Source: Vagococcus fessus (GTDB lineage: Bacteria; Bacillota; Bacilli; Lactobacillales; Vagococcaceae). Taken from it: 64,000 nucleotides of DNA. The DNA is taken from contig NZ_NGJY01000001.1 in the NCBI RefSeq assembly GCF_003987565.1, forward strand, positions 835,128-899,127. Direction: 5' to 3'. The translations under genes were made by a program, and so were the position numbers. The notes below the pieces were generated by a model that searched no databases, was not told the DNA's origin, and saw only the letters and a program-made list of their open reading frames with translations. Position 1 is the stretch's first letter. Every line of letters begins with the position of its first letter. Of the stretch, positions 9,682 to 18,500 are shown in pieces.

Positions 9682-10698
9682 TTATCTCATTATATCTAAG
9701 TGAGGGTTCTCTAAGAATTGATCAACATGTCGTTTGGATAATATTGGACTGTCTCCTTGAGTGGTATGAGCTAAAACTGAACTGGCTGTTGCAAAGTTAA
9801 CGATATCTTGAAGAGGACTATTTTCTAAATACTTCACGATAATACCTGCAGCATAAGCATCACCTGTTCCTATTCTATCTAACGTGTAGACTGGATAGAA
9901 AGGCGATAAAGCATATTCAGACTCTGTGTAAACAAACCCTTGTACAAATCGAGCAGTCGTTTCAATTTTTTTATTAGTTCCTGCAAATAATTTTATTTTA
10001 TTCGCTTTTAAAAACTTCTGAACAATCCGCTCATAGTTCGACTCCTCATACTTCGTTTCCAATTCTAATAATTCAATTAAATCACGACTTGAACCCAATA
10101 CGATAGACGCATAACCTAACATCTCTTCATAGTCTTTCCTGATTAAATTCAGGTCCGCCTCATAAGCAAGTGAGGGACGGTAATTAAAATCGAAACAAAC
10201 CTCTTTCTCTGACTCGAAAGCAATTCTTGCCAATGCTAATGCAGCGAAACGTGTTTCAGGTGTCAAAATTAATGAAATCCCACAAATGTGAACCAAATCA
10301 ACTGAGTCAACGGCTAAACGTAATTCATCCTCTGTCCATGTGCTCAAACAAAATGAACTGTGAGCTCTGTCCAAGTATGTCACCTCAGATGGTCGATTGC
10401 CGTAACCTTGTTCAAGAAAATAAAGGCCGATATGATTACCACCTTGTTTAATGAACTGGTCCGATACGCCTAGTCTGCGAACATCAGCTTTAGCTGCATC
10501 CCCAACACGATTATCAGGTAATTGTGTAAGTAATGCCGTCTCGTATCCAAAATGAGCTAAGCCACTTAAAACATTTAGACCTGTCCCAGTGAAATTCAAA
10601 CGGGCTTCATTTGTTTGTTCGATTGTTCTATTCTGAGCCATTGCAATGCGAAGCATAACCTCTCCAAAAGCTAGAATTTTCTTTTTATTTTCAGTCAT
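9682..10698 (-). CDS. PfkB-family sugar kinase, probable 2-keto-3-deoxygluconate kinase
   Basis: A ribokinase-fold kinase of 338 residues. The C-terminal PfkB signature DRIGTGDAYAAG carries the catalytic Asp and anion-hole glycines, and the N-terminal FGEVMLRI is typical of KDG kinases. The chosen ATG at 10698 has AAGGG at good spacing; longer readings would need a TTG start. It is last in the operon after the aldolase gene. Role inferred from context: phosphorylation of 2-keto-3-deoxy sugar acid to KDPG before aldol cleavage. Confidence 0.85.
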   Translation of the reverse strand: MTENKKKILAFGEVMLRIAMAQNRTIEQTNEARLNFTGTGLNVLSGLAHFGYETALLTQLPDNRVGDAAKADVRRLGVSDQFIKQGGNHIGLYFLEQGYGNRPSEVTYLDRAHSSFCLSTWTEDELRLAVDSVDLVHICGISLILTPETRFAALALARIAFESEKEVCFDFNYRPSLAYEADLNLIRKDYEEMLGYASIVLGSSRDLIELLELETKYEESNYERIVQKFLKANKIKLFAGTNKKIETTARFVQGFVYTESEYALSPFYPVYTLDRIGTGDAYAAGIIVKYLENSPLQDIVNFATASSVLAHTTQGDSPILSKRHVDQFLENPHLDIMR

Positions 10699-10713
10699 AG
10701 TGTTTCCCTTCAA

Positions 10714-11454
10714 TTAACCGACTAATTTTTTCACAATTGTTAATAATGTTACGACATCTTCTGGTTTTGTATCACCTGTTTCACTATCAATAATTGAGCT
10801 GTAAACATGAGGAATCACTTTTTTTACACCCGCATCTAAAGTAATTCTCAAAATTTCTTCAAAGTTCTCTAAATCAATTCCACCTGTTGGTTCTAAATAG
10901 AAATCGTGAGTGGCACACGCTTCTGCTACTACTTTAAATTCATCAATATGGTTTAAACCTTTCATATTAAAATATTTAATTGAGCTTGCTCCCATATCTT
11001 TTAGTAAGGCAATAGTCGTTTCTACAGGTATTTCAGCTACCGGCGCCTGGCTACTCAATGGTCCTGTTGCGATGTTAACAAATCCTGGACGACCTGTTGG
11101 TGACACTAAAGCATTTACAACTGTTTCATCTTGTTTTAAAGCCGTACGTGACGCTCCCGCTCCTGTAAAAACTTGATTAACATGTTGGGGTTGCAGTACT
11201 TCTGATAAGCGTGTCACCATTTGACTTTGGTTAGGGTCCCCTGCTCCAAGTCCTACAGATAAAGCATTACCTGTTGCTTCTTGATATTTTTTCATATCTT
11301 CAATTGCTAACTCATCTGTTGCATAATTTTTAGATAACACACCTAGTACAACGTGTCCTTCTGCCGCTTCGTAACATGCCTTTGCATTCTCAATTGAATT
11401 AGCTAATACATTTAAACAGACTCTATCTTGATAATAATTTGGTGTTTTTTTCAT
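10714..11454 (-). CDS. dgaF: DgaF-like KDGP aldolase
   Basis: A 246-residue TIM-barrel protein of the DgaF family (2-dehydro-3-deoxy-6-phosphogluconate aldolase of the D-glucosaminate pathway), which yields pyruvate and glyceraldehyde 3-phosphate. Recognisable segments are VGLGAGDPNQ, INIATGP-like NIATGPLSSQ and YLEPTGGIDLENF near the C-terminus. The ATG at 11454 is chosen because AAGGA lies just upstream. It sits 22 bases after the DgaE-like gene. This DgaE-DgaF pairing is known from Salmonella and is also, as I recall, present in Enterococcus faecalis. Confidence 0.85.
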   Translation of the reverse strand: MKKTPNYYQDRVCLNVLANSIENAKACYEAAEGHVVLGVLSKNYATDELAIEDMKKYQEATGNALSVGLGAGDPNQSQMVTRLSEVLQPQHVNQVFTGAGASRTALKQDETVVNALVSPTGRPGFVNIATGPLSSQAPVAEIPVETTIALLKDMGASSIKYFNMKGLNHIDEFKVVAEACATHDFYLEPTGGIDLENFEEILRITLDAGVKKVIPHVYSSIIDSETGDTKPEDVVTLLTIVKKLVG

Positions 11455-11476
11455 TTTCAGTTCCTTCTTTCTTTCT

Positions 11477-12574
11477 TTATTCCGTAACAATTGTGCGTAA
11501 ACGTTCAACAATCTTTGTCATCTCATCTTCTGAAACTGCTCTGATATCAAATTCAATAATGCCATTATTTGCTCGGTATTCACGCGTATATACTGCTGGA
11601 CTTTCTGCTTTTAATTCGCGGATTACTTCTTTAGCATCAAGATTTTCTGACACTTTTACTTCTGCACGGTAGATTTCTCTGCCTGCTCCATCTTGCACAC
11701 ATGTTGCTGTAATACCTGTTAATGTATTTAGATTCTCAAGAAACGGCACTAGACGGCGCTTCATCGACTCCCCATCTTCACTACCATTCGCTAAATAATC
11801 TTCAATAGCTTGAGTAAAGCCAAGTACATTTTCTTTTCCAATTTTCATAGAGCGCGCCATACCTAATGACTGCATACTAACCCATTCCATATAAGGTTGC
11901 TTTCCTACTACAAGACCTGAACTTGGCCCTTCAATAGCCTTAGCCCCACTAAAAATAATCAAGTCTGCTCCTAATTCAACATAATAACTTAACTCTTCCT
12001 CCGCTGCTGCATCTAAAATCAATGGTAGCTTATGACGATGTGCAACTTCAATCGCCTCTTGGATGGTTAACATACTTTTTTGAACAGTATGGTGACTCTT
12101 TACGTACAAGATAGCTGCCGTTTTATCCGTTATCATCATCTCAATATCTTCTGGTGTACAACGATTTGAATAACCCGCTTCAACTATTTTTCCACCACCT
12201 TGAGCAATCATAACATCAATACCTGTACCGTAATCGACATTATGACCTTTAGGGATGATAATCTCACGTGCCTCTCCTCTATCTTCATAAGGGTGATACA
12301 AATGATAACGTGACCCTTTACCTATAACAGCAGCTATTGACTGGGCAATACCAGCCGATGCACTTGAAACAACACGTGCGCCTTCTACACCAACTAAATT
12401 TGCGATATAATTTCCAGTTTGACTCATCAACTCTGACATTTCATAGAAATTATTGCCACCTTCAATTTGTGCCTCTTGTACCTTTTTTGATACTTTTGAT
12501 ACACCTAAAATTGTCATCTTACCTGACGCATTTATAACTTCTTTTAATTGATACTTCTCATGACTACTTTGCAT
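11477..12574 (-). CDS. dgaE: DgaE-like PLP-dependent ammonia-lyase (SelA-fold)
   Basis: A 365-residue fold-type I PLP enzyme. The cofactor lysine is in FSGAKAIEGPSSG, and the preceding LILDAAAEEE supplies the pyridine-binding Asp. The family includes Salmonella DgaE, which eliminates ammonia from D-glucosaminate 6-phosphate; older annotations call it selenocysteine synthase. A strong AGGAGG site precedes the ATG, and the gene overlaps the amidohydrolase gene by 11 bases. Without a phosphotransferase system nearby, the substrate here may be unphosphorylated; that is inference. Confidence 0.85.
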   Translation of the reverse strand: MQSSHEKYQLKEVINASGKMTILGVSKVSKKVQEAQIEGGNNFYEMSELMSQTGNYIANLVGVEGARVVSSASAGIAQSIAAVIGKGSRYHLYHPYEDRGEAREIIIPKGHNVDYGTGIDVMIAQGGGKIVEAGYSNRCTPEDIEMMITDKTAAILYVKSHHTVQKSMLTIQEAIEVAHRHKLPLILDAAAEEELSYYVELGADLIIFSGAKAIEGPSSGLVVGKQPYMEWVSMQSLGMARSMKIGKENVLGFTQAIEDYLANGSEDGESMKRRLVPFLENLNTLTGITATCVQDGAGREIYRAEVKVSENLDAKEVIRELKAESPAVYTREYRANNGIIEFDIRAVSEDEMTKIVERLRTIVTE

Positions 12575-13670
12575 TGTATATGTCGCCTCCTACAATCGTC
12601 AATTCCGGAATAATCTGTTTTTTGACTTGTCGTGTATTGCCATTTGAATCAGTTAAAGTCTTTAACTCTTCATTTAAACTGAAGACCGTAAAGTCAGCAT
12701 CTGCCCCTACTTCTAGGTGACCTTTACCTGTTAAATCAAAATATTCTGCCGGTTTAACCGTTATTTTTTCAATTAACTCGGGTAAATTATACCCTACTTC
12801 TAGTAATTTTTCTAATGTCGTTGCCAAATCATGAACCGGTCCATCTTCACGGTTACGATGATATATATCTGTACTAATCGTTGCGGCTTTAAGCTTTTCT
12901 TTAAAGGCAATTTCTGCTACGTGGAAATTAAAGCTATCTGTTCCGTGTCCAATATCAAAAATAACGCCTTTTTCATAGGCATCAAATACAAATGATTTAA
13001 TAGAATCATCAGACGCTAAAATACCATTCTCTTTTCCATTAAAACAATGGGTCACAATATCGCCTGCTTCAAGTTCTTTTAATATATCTGATAATTCTGG
13101 AGGAGCCGAGCCTATATGTACCATTAAAGGTAAGTCATCTGTGGCTTTTTGAATACGTTTTGCCCAAATCAAAGGCTCTAAACCATTCTCACCAATAACA
13201 GAAGCACTCATTCTTGCCTTTAAACCAATGATAAACTCTGGGTATTTTTTTATTGCATTTTTAATAGATTCTTCACTTAATCGTTCCATATCAGCTAGTT
13301 CATCTTGTTTTACAATTCCTGTTTTAGAAATATTAATTAAGGCCAAAACATTCGTTTTTGCCTTAATCGCATGATTATAAAAGTCACCGATATTATCCGC
13401 ACCAGTCGAGCCTGCATCAATAACTGTCGTCACACCTTTTTTTATACCAATTTCATCAGGAAAATCATAATAAAGTGACATTTTTTCATAACAATGAACA
13501 TGACTATCTATCCAGCCTGCAGAAATAAGTTGGCTGTCTTTTAATGTTACACTATCTTTACTTTCTCCAGACAGCTCATCTGAAATGGCAACGATTTCAC
13601 CATCAGTGACCCCTATTTCTATACTATCTCCTGTGACTGTCTTAGCATTTTTAATAATTAAATCAAACAT
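12564..13670 (-). CDS. Metal-dependent amidohydrolase (COG3964 / EF0837-like deacetylase)
   Basis: A 368-residue amidohydrolase-superfamily enzyme with all metal ligands visible: H57 and H59 (DSHVH), the carbamylated Lys in IIGLKARMS, His in LMVHIGS, His in IVTHCFNG and Asp in STDIYH. Family members have been mislabelled dihydroorotase or adenine deaminase; characterised COG3964 enzymes hydrolyse acetyl esters of alpha-hydroxy acids. It is first in a four-gene operon and probably removes an acyl group from the incoming substrate (inference). An AAGGAG site precedes the ATG. Confidence 0.85.
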   Translation of the reverse strand: MFDLIIKNAKTVTGDSIEIGVTDGEIVAISDELSGESKDSVTLKDSQLISAGWIDSHVHCYEKMSLYYDFPDEIGIKKGVTTVIDAGSTGADNIGDFYNHAIKAKTNVLALINISKTGIVKQDELADMERLSEESIKNAIKKYPEFIIGLKARMSASVIGENGLEPLIWAKRIQKATDDLPLMVHIGSAPPELSDILKELEAGDIVTHCFNGKENGILASDDSIKSFVFDAYEKGVIFDIGHGTDSFNFHVAEIAFKEKLKAATISTDIYHRNREDGPVHDLATTLEKLLEVGYNLPELIEKITVKPAEYFDLTGKGHLEVGADADFTVFSLNEELKTLTDSNGNTRQVKKQIIPELTIVGGDIYNAK

Positions 13671-13712
13671 TTTTTCACTCCTTTCACTTACTATTCGACA
13701 ACTTTTTTATTT

Positions 13713-13736
13713 ATTATAACATTATAACATTATAAT
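13713..13736 (-). promoter_or_regulatory. Three tandem 8-base repeats with overlapping -10 boxes
   Basis: The plus strand reads ATTATAAC, ATTATAAC, ATTATAAT in tandem. On the minus strand each unit contains TATAAT. The array lies about 45 bases upstream of the amidohydrolase start, between it and the GntR gene terminator. It is the only promoter-like element for the four-gene operon and may also be the GntR operator. Confidence 0.55.
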
Positions 13737-13751
13737 CCTGCATTTTCTCAA

Positions 13752-13788
13752 TAAAAAAAAATAAATCCTATCAAAAATAGGATTTATA
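13752..13788 (-). terminator. Terminator of the GntR gene
   Basis: On the minus strand ATAAATCCTA and TAGGATTTAT form a 10-base stem followed by eight or more T. Confidence 0.85.
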
Positions 13789-14485
13789 CTTCAAATTGTA
13801 TTTCATATGGATATTTTTCTGTATCATAAAGTGCTACCGATACTTCTATTACTTTTTCTTCTTCATTATAACTTCGTCTAACACGTTTTAATAAATGAGT
13901 CTCCTCTGTTTTTAAAATGCGTTGTTCCTCCGCACCTAGTATGCTAATCGAAAATTGATCTTTAAAATGATTAATCGTAAACCCTTGCTTAGATAGTAAA
14001 TGATACAACGACGCAACATCTAAATTTTCATTTATTTCTTCATAAATACTTCCGGATAAAAAGTGGTTAAAAATAATATAGGGCTCTCCATCTAGCTTAT
14101 AAAGTCTAAATATTTTTGTAACCTCTGACCCAAAATAGTGATAGTAAGGATGATCTTCATGAATTTCTATCTTCTCAATTGATACTATTTCTTTAGTAAT
14201 ATTTTGACCTTTTTTTTCTAAAATAGTTGAGAAAGAATCTCCTTTAGACAACTTATTAAATAGACGATTACTAATAACTGTTGTCCCTTTCCCACTTTTC
14301 TTTTCAACGTATCCCTGATTAGCTAATACTTCTATCGCTTTTCTAATTGTAATCTTACTTACGCCGAATAAAGCTTCAAAATCAGTTTCTGTCGGTAACA
14401 TTGTCCCTACCGGATAAACATTATTTTGAATGTCATTTTTTATCGTATCGGCAATATCTAAATAAAGAACACTCTTTCTTTTCAT
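13784..14485 (-). CDS. GntR/HutC-family transcription regulator
   Basis: A 233-residue regulator: winged helix-turn-helix (about 8-72, with VSKITIRKAIEVLANQGYVEKKSGKGT) followed by a UTRA ligand domain (about 90-228). HutC-type regulators sense small metabolites, often sugar acids or amino sugars. It lies between the catabolic operon and the second permease and has its own terminator, so it is probably the local controller of both; this is inferred from position. Confidence 0.9.
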   Translation of the reverse strand: MKRKSVLYLDIADTIKNDIQNNVYPVGTMLPTETDFEALFGVSKITIRKAIEVLANQGYVEKKSGKGTTVISNRLFNKLSKGDSFSTILEKKGQNITKEIVSIEKIEIHEDHPYYHYFGSEVTKIFRLYKLDGEPYIIFNHFLSGSIYEEINENLDVASLYHLLSKQGFTINHFKDQFSISILGAEEQRILKTEETHLLKRVRRSYNEEEKVIEVSVALYDTEKYPYEIQFEV

Positions 14486-14548
14486 TTAACAACTACCTTC
14501 CTTTTCTTCTCCCAACTTGTATCGTAGGACTACTCTCATTCATTATAC

Positions 14549-14577
14549 AAAAAAAAAGAGCTTTTAGCTCTCTTTTT
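14549..14577. terminator. Hairpin with flanking A/T runs between GntR gene and permease
   Basis: AGAGC and GCTCT pair around a TTTTA loop, with an A-run to the left and a T-run to the right, so it could act in either direction. It lies downstream of the main terminator of the second permease. The rest of the 229-base gap is AT-rich. Confidence 0.6.
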
Positions 14578-14634
14578 ACTTTTAAATCTCAATAATTTTT
14601 TCAATAAATAACACAAACCTTTTTTTACTTCATA

Positions 14635-14671
14635 TAAAAAAAATAAGGTGCTACTTTTTATATAACACCTT
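14635..14671 (-). terminator. Terminator of the second YjeM-like permease gene
   Basis: On the minus strand AAGGTGTTA pairs with TAGCACCTT (one wobble), then a T-run of eight. Confidence 0.8.
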
Positions 14672-14714
14672 AAATTTTTTTTACATCAGTATTTACACAT
14701 TGTTTTCTCATTTT

Positions 14715-16148
14715 TTAAATTATTTGTTTCTTTTCCTTACGTGCTAAAGCCGGCATAATCATACCTAATGCAATTAATACAATGGGAGTTAATATATTCA
14801 TAGCAAGTTGGAAGATATATTGACCATGATCTGCTGAATAGGCGATCTTAGGAAGCATCCCTAAAATACAAGCAAATGCTGTGAAAACAAAGCACCATAA
14901 TCCAATAATATAACCCACGATTGGATTTTTAACGAATTTATAATCAGAAGTAAATTTTTTATGTTGCTTATTGATCCACATATACGCTAAAAATACCCAT
15001 AGATAACGCATTGGCATAACAATTGCATTTAAACTAGTCATCCATTTTATAAGTTCTGTCATATTACCAATTCCTAGAGATGGAATAATAATTAAAATAG
15101 ATACCAATATCCCAGTAAAAAGATAACCATTCACAGGTGTTCCTTGTTTATTTACTTTAGATAATTTCTTAGGAATAAAATCATCATCTGCATCAGAAAG
15201 TAATATTTTCAGTGGCGCGTCTATTGAAAACGCCAAAGCCGATACTTGTGCCATTGAATTAGCTACAGAGTACAGTATCACGAAAAAGCGACCTACTCCA
15301 TAATACTCACCCAATTTTGCAAAGGCTTGATATGACCCATTAACCATCAAATCATCAGGAATATTATTAGCATCGAACAACATTCCCATGGCAACAGACC
15401 CCAATAAAGCACAGACTGCAACCATTATCGCTAAAATAATCATCCCTTTGGGAAATTCACGAGAAGCATTTTTTGTACTATTAACATATGGTGATATCTT
15501 TTCACAACCACCTACTGCGAACACTAACATTGAAATTGTCGTCAAATACGACACATTTATTTTTGGAATATATGTAGAAATATGCGTCATATTAGCAGTT
15601 TCACTAACCGTCCCTCTTAATGCAGGTGCAGATACTGCTAATATAATAAATAATATCGACATAATAAACATTGCAGTTCCAGCCATATTACCAATCATCT
15701 TAAGAGTAGTTAGTCCTTTAGATGAAATCCATAAAAACAGTAAAAAGATAACCAAACAAATAGCAGATATAATTTTGGAATCTACAGTATTAACAAAATC
15801 TCCATTTCCTTGAATCAACCAACTCAGTGCCAATAAAATTCCTTGAGGCTTTTGGGCGAGATAAGGAATGTGGACAACCCAATAAGTCCAAGCAGCATAA
15901 TAAGCTAACCGTTTGGTTGAGGTCGCATGTATCCACGACGATACCCCTCCAGAAGCTTCCTTAAATGTAGAACCTAACTGTCCAACGCTTAGTGTATACG
16001 GAACAAAATAAAATATCATAATCAAAATCCAAGACGTCACAACTGTCAGACCTTGTAATGCATAGTTATTTACAACATTACCTAAGCCCCATACCGAAAC
16101 AAATGCCATAAGTGCGATATTATACCAACGTAATTGCTTTTCGTTCAT
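14715..16148 (-). CDS. APC-superfamily amino acid permease, YjeM-like (copy 2)
   Basis: A 477-residue permease with about 12 membrane helices. It matches copy 1 (8054-9484) almost residue for residue over long stretches, for example the segments around VWGLGNVVNN and WTYWVVHIPYLAQKPQGIL. The start is placed at the second of two adjacent ATGs to match copy 1 (MNEKQLRW); AAGGAG lies upstream. Unlike copy 1, it has a full-consensus cre site in its promoter region, so carbon catabolite repression is likely. The two copies bracket the catabolic operon and GntR gene. Confidence 0.88.
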   Translation of the reverse strand: MNEKQLRWYNIALMAFVSVWGLGNVVNNYALQGLTVVTSWILIMIFYFVPYTLSVGQLGSTFKEASGGVSSWIHATSTKRLAYYAAWTYWVVHIPYLAQKPQGILLALSWLIQGNGDFVNTVDSKIISAICLVIFLLFLWISSKGLTTLKMIGNMAGTAMFIMSILFIILAVSAPALRGTVSETANMTHISTYIPKINVSYLTTISMLVFAVGGCEKISPYVNSTKNASREFPKGMIILAIMVAVCALLGSVAMGMLFDANNIPDDLMVNGSYQAFAKLGEYYGVGRFFVILYSVANSMAQVSALAFSIDAPLKILLSDADDDFIPKKLSKVNKQGTPVNGYLFTGILVSILIIIPSLGIGNMTELIKWMTSLNAIVMPMRYLWVFLAYMWINKQHKKFTSDYKFVKNPIVGYIIGLWCFVFTAFACILGMLPKIAYSADHGQYIFQLAMNILTPIVLIALGMIMPALARKEKKQII

Positions 16149-16206
16149 CATTAATCTCCTTAAATTCATTTTATACTACACTTTTATTGTAAAGGTTGAC
16201 CGACAT

Positions 16207-16221
16207 AGAAAACGTTTACAA
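16207..16221 (-). promoter_or_regulatory. cre site (CcpA operator) upstream of permease copy 2
   Basis: On the minus strand TTGTAAACGTTTTCT matches the catabolite-responsive consensus WTGNAANCGNWNNCW at every defined position. It lies about 60 bases upstream of the start codon. Confidence 0.75.
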
Positions 16222-16274
16222 TGTTGTTTTTTAGCATTTTTTCAGAATGAAAATTTGTGAAAAAGATTAATAAC

Positions 16275-16317
16275 AAAAAAAGCAGATGAACCATTAAAAG
16301 TTCATCTGCTTTTTTTC
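16275..16317 (-). terminator. Terminator of rsmI
   Basis: On the minus strand GCAGATGAAC pairs with GTTCATCTGC, flanked by A-run and T-run of seven. Confidence 0.9.
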
Positions 16318-16339
16318 AAAATACATTTATTAAATAACA

Positions 16340-17227
16340 CTAGTTATTATCTTTATGATAGGCTGCATACACATCTTGTTTCTTTAGATTTCTTAGTTTA
16401 GAAACTTTTTTTATTGCCTCTTTCGAAGAGATGTCTTCTTCGGATATCAAATTCTCGACATGTTCAACTACTGTTAACGTTTCCCATTCTAACTCATCAG
16501 GATTATGAGCCTCTTCAGTCGTTCCCTCTACTAGTATACAACATTCGCCTTTAATATCATTTTCCTTTAAGTACTCAGCCAGTTCATCGGCTGTTCCTCT
16601 TAAATATTCTTCATGAAGTTTTGTAAGCTCTCGACACAATACAACCGATCTATCCTTACCAAAGACTGTTGCAATATTAGCAAATGTGGCTTTAACTCGG
16701 TAAGGTGATTCATAAAAAATTAATGTTTCTTTTTTATAAGCTAACTTCTCCAACGCTGCAATTTGCTCATTTTTTTTACGTGGTAAAAACCCATAAAAAG
16801 TAAAACGATCAGCTGGAAGTCCTGAAGCTACCAATGCGGTCACACCTGCCGTAGCACCAGGTAAAGCTATAACTGGAATGCCTTGTTCCGCACAAGCAAC
16901 TACAAGTTCGTGACCTGGGTCGCTTATTGATGGCATACCTGCATCACTAACTTGAGCTATAACTTCTCCTGCTTCCATTCTTCTGATTAATTCAGGAATT
17001 CTCTCACGGTAATTGTGGTCATGAAAACTAATTTGCGGGGTTGTTATTTCAAAATGATTTAGTAGCTTTTGAGTATTTCTTGTATCTTCACTAGCAATAA
17101 CATCAGCTTCTGATAATTGTGCAACAGCACGAAATGTCATATCTTGTAAATTACCAATCGGCGTTGGGACTAAATATAGTTTGCCTACTGGACCTAATTT
17201 ATCAAAACTTTTTTGTTTACTCAGCAT
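16340..17227 (-). CDS. rsmI: 16S rRNA (cytidine-2'-O)-methyltransferase RsmI
   Basis: The enzyme methylates the ribose of C1402 in 16S rRNA with SAM. Tetrapyrrole-methylase fold motifs are clear: YLVPTPIGNLQDMT near the N-terminus, ASEDTRNTQKLLNHF, SDAGMPSISDPG and LPGATAGVTALVASGLP. I place the start at the ATG at 17227 (GGAG six bases upstream), giving 295 residues; the ATG 12 bases earlier is also possible. It follows yabA as in Bacillus, with a terminator between. Confidence 0.95.
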   Translation of the reverse strand: MLSKQKSFDKLGPVGKLYLVPTPIGNLQDMTFRAVAQLSEADVIASEDTRNTQKLLNHFEITTPQISFHDHNYRERIPELIRRMEAGEVIAQVSDAGMPSISDPGHELVVACAEQGIPVIALPGATAGVTALVASGLPADRFTFYGFLPRKKNEQIAALEKLAYKKETLIFYESPYRVKATFANIATVFGKDRSVVLCRELTKLHEEYLRGTADELAEYLKENDIKGECCILVEGTTEEAHNPDELEWETLTVVEHVENLISEEDISSKEAIKKVSKLRNLKKQDVYAAYHKDNN

Positions 17228-17263
17228 TATATTCTCCATCTTCTATGCATTTTTTATCTATAA

Positions 17264-17297
17264 GAAAAAAACTGGCAGGCTAAGCCAACCAGTTTTA
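17264..17297 (-). terminator. Terminator after yabA
   Basis: On the minus strand AAACTGG..GGC pairs with GCC..CCAGTTT with a two-base internal loop, then seven T. Confidence 0.8.
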
Positions 17298-17636
17298 ACG
17301 ACGCTCACCATAAATGACATCTAAACAAAAGGCACATTCTTCATCATTTTCTCGGCGTGTTCCGTAACAAATATTACAAACATGAAAGCCTTCTTCATAT
17401 ATTTTTTCAAGATTTAAGCGAGATTTTGATAAGCCTTGTTTCTCTTCATCTTGTTCAGCGGTAGCTGCTTCTAATTCCATCAAACGCTCTCGTAAATGAC
17501 GGTTTTCAATTTCTAAATTAACGTTCTGTTCTGCTAATGTATTAACGGCTTGCTGCATATCACTTAAACGTTTTATAATGCTCGTTAAGTCCGTTTCAAT
17601 ATTGCCGAACTCATCGCACAATGTTTTTTTATCCAT
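17295..17636 (-). CDS. yabA: Replication initiation control protein YabA
   Basis: YabA restrains initiation by binding DnaA and the DnaN clamp. The 113-residue protein has the standard layout: an N-terminal coiled coil for tetramerisation (about 5-60) and a C-terminal zinc cluster with H-x-C and C-x2-C groups (FHVCNICYG and CAFCLDV). The ATG at 17636 is chosen because AAGGAAGAG lies just upstream; this start overlaps the ricT stop by 8 bases. Confidence 0.95.
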   Translation of the reverse strand: MDKKTLCDEFGNIETDLTSIIKRLSDMQQAVNTLAEQNVNLEIENRHLRERLMELEAATAEQDEEKQGLSKSRLNLEKIYEEGFHVCNICYGTRRENDEECAFCLDVIYGERR

Positions 17637-18489
17637 CAGACTCTTCCTTTTTATCAGTGTCACGTTCACTCATTTTTTTCTTTTTATACGCTTTAATTTC
17701 ATCATAATCATAGTCTAATGTCATATCTTTACCAAAAAGTCTCACTTTAACGACACGATCTAATAAATTTAAGCCGACTACTTTTCCCAAACCTTCTGGC
17801 GTATCTAACTCTTTACCATAATCCGGTAGTTCACGCTTTGCCTCTTCATATGTATCATTTTCATATTTCAAACAACACATTAATCGACCACATAAGCCTG
17901 AAATCTTAGTTTGGTTTAAAGATAAGTTTTGATCTTTTGCCATTTTTATTGACACTGGAATGAAATCTCCCAAGAAAGTCGAACAACACAACTGTCTGCC
18001 ACATGGTCCTATCCCACCTAGCAACTTAGCTTCATCTCTAATACCGATTTGTCGTAACTCTATTCTAGTTTTGAATATAGCTGCCAAATCTTTTACTAGA
18101 TTTCTGAAATCAATACGACCATCCGCTGTAAATTGAAAAATCATTTTTGATCGATCAAAAGCATACTCAACGTGAATAAGCTTCATCTCTAACTCATGTT
18201 CTGATATTTTCTTTTTAGCAACTGAAAAAGCCGCTTTGGCATCTAATTGATTTTTCTCTTCTTTCGCAATATCTTCTGGTGTTCCAATTCTAATAATTGG
18301 TTTTAACTCATCAGGGACATCTGATTCTTCAACCATTTTTGTTGGTATAGCAACCATACCTAATTGTTTACTTTGCTGCGTCTCAACGAGTACTTTTTGA
18401 TTATATGTATAGACCTCATTTTTACGAGGTGTAAAATAATATATATGACCTGACGTTCTAAAGCGAACACCTACAACTTCTACCATCAA
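17629..18489 (-). CDS. ricT: PSP1-domain protein RicT (YaaT), Y-complex subunit
   Basis: In Bacillus RicT works with RicA and RicF (YlbF) to direct RNase Y cleavage of mRNAs. The 286-residue protein has the PSP1 core and the cysteine-rich iron-sulfur segment GPCGRQLCC...GLCGRLMCCLKYE, with a charged lysine-rich tail. Its partner RicF is also in this window at 51200-51628. The gene lies between holB and yabA, as in Bacillus. Confidence 0.93.
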   Translation of the reverse strand: MMVEVVGVRFRTSGHIYYFTPRKNEVYTYNQKVLVETQQSKQLGMVAIPTKMVEESDVPDELKPIIRIGTPEDIAKEEKNQLDAKAAFSVAKKKISEHELEMKLIHVEYAFDRSKMIFQFTADGRIDFRNLVKDLAAIFKTRIELRQIGIRDEAKLLGGIGPCGRQLCCSTFLGDFIPVSIKMAKDQNLSLNQTKISGLCGRLMCCLKYENDTYEEAKRELPDYGKELDTPEGLGKVVGLNLLDRVVKVRLFGKDMTLDYDYDEIKAYKKKKMSERDTDKKEESDG

Positions 18490-18500
18490 ATCCCCCTTAT

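Noticed and set aside
11477..12574. Selenocysteine synthase (SelA)
   Set aside because: The fold is related, but the neighbours are a KDGP aldolase and KDG-type kinase, and no selB, selD or tRNA-Sec is near; DgaE-like is the better fit.
12564..13670. Dihydroorotase or adenine deaminase
   Set aside because: The metal ligands fit the superfamily, but no pyrimidine or purine genes are near, and this subfamily (COG3964) has been reported as mis-annotated.
15388..15813. 141-codon plus-strand open frame inside permease copy 2
   Set aside because: It is antisense to conserved membrane-helix codons; hydrophobic permease genes often give such frames. A similar frame occurs antisense to permease copy 1.
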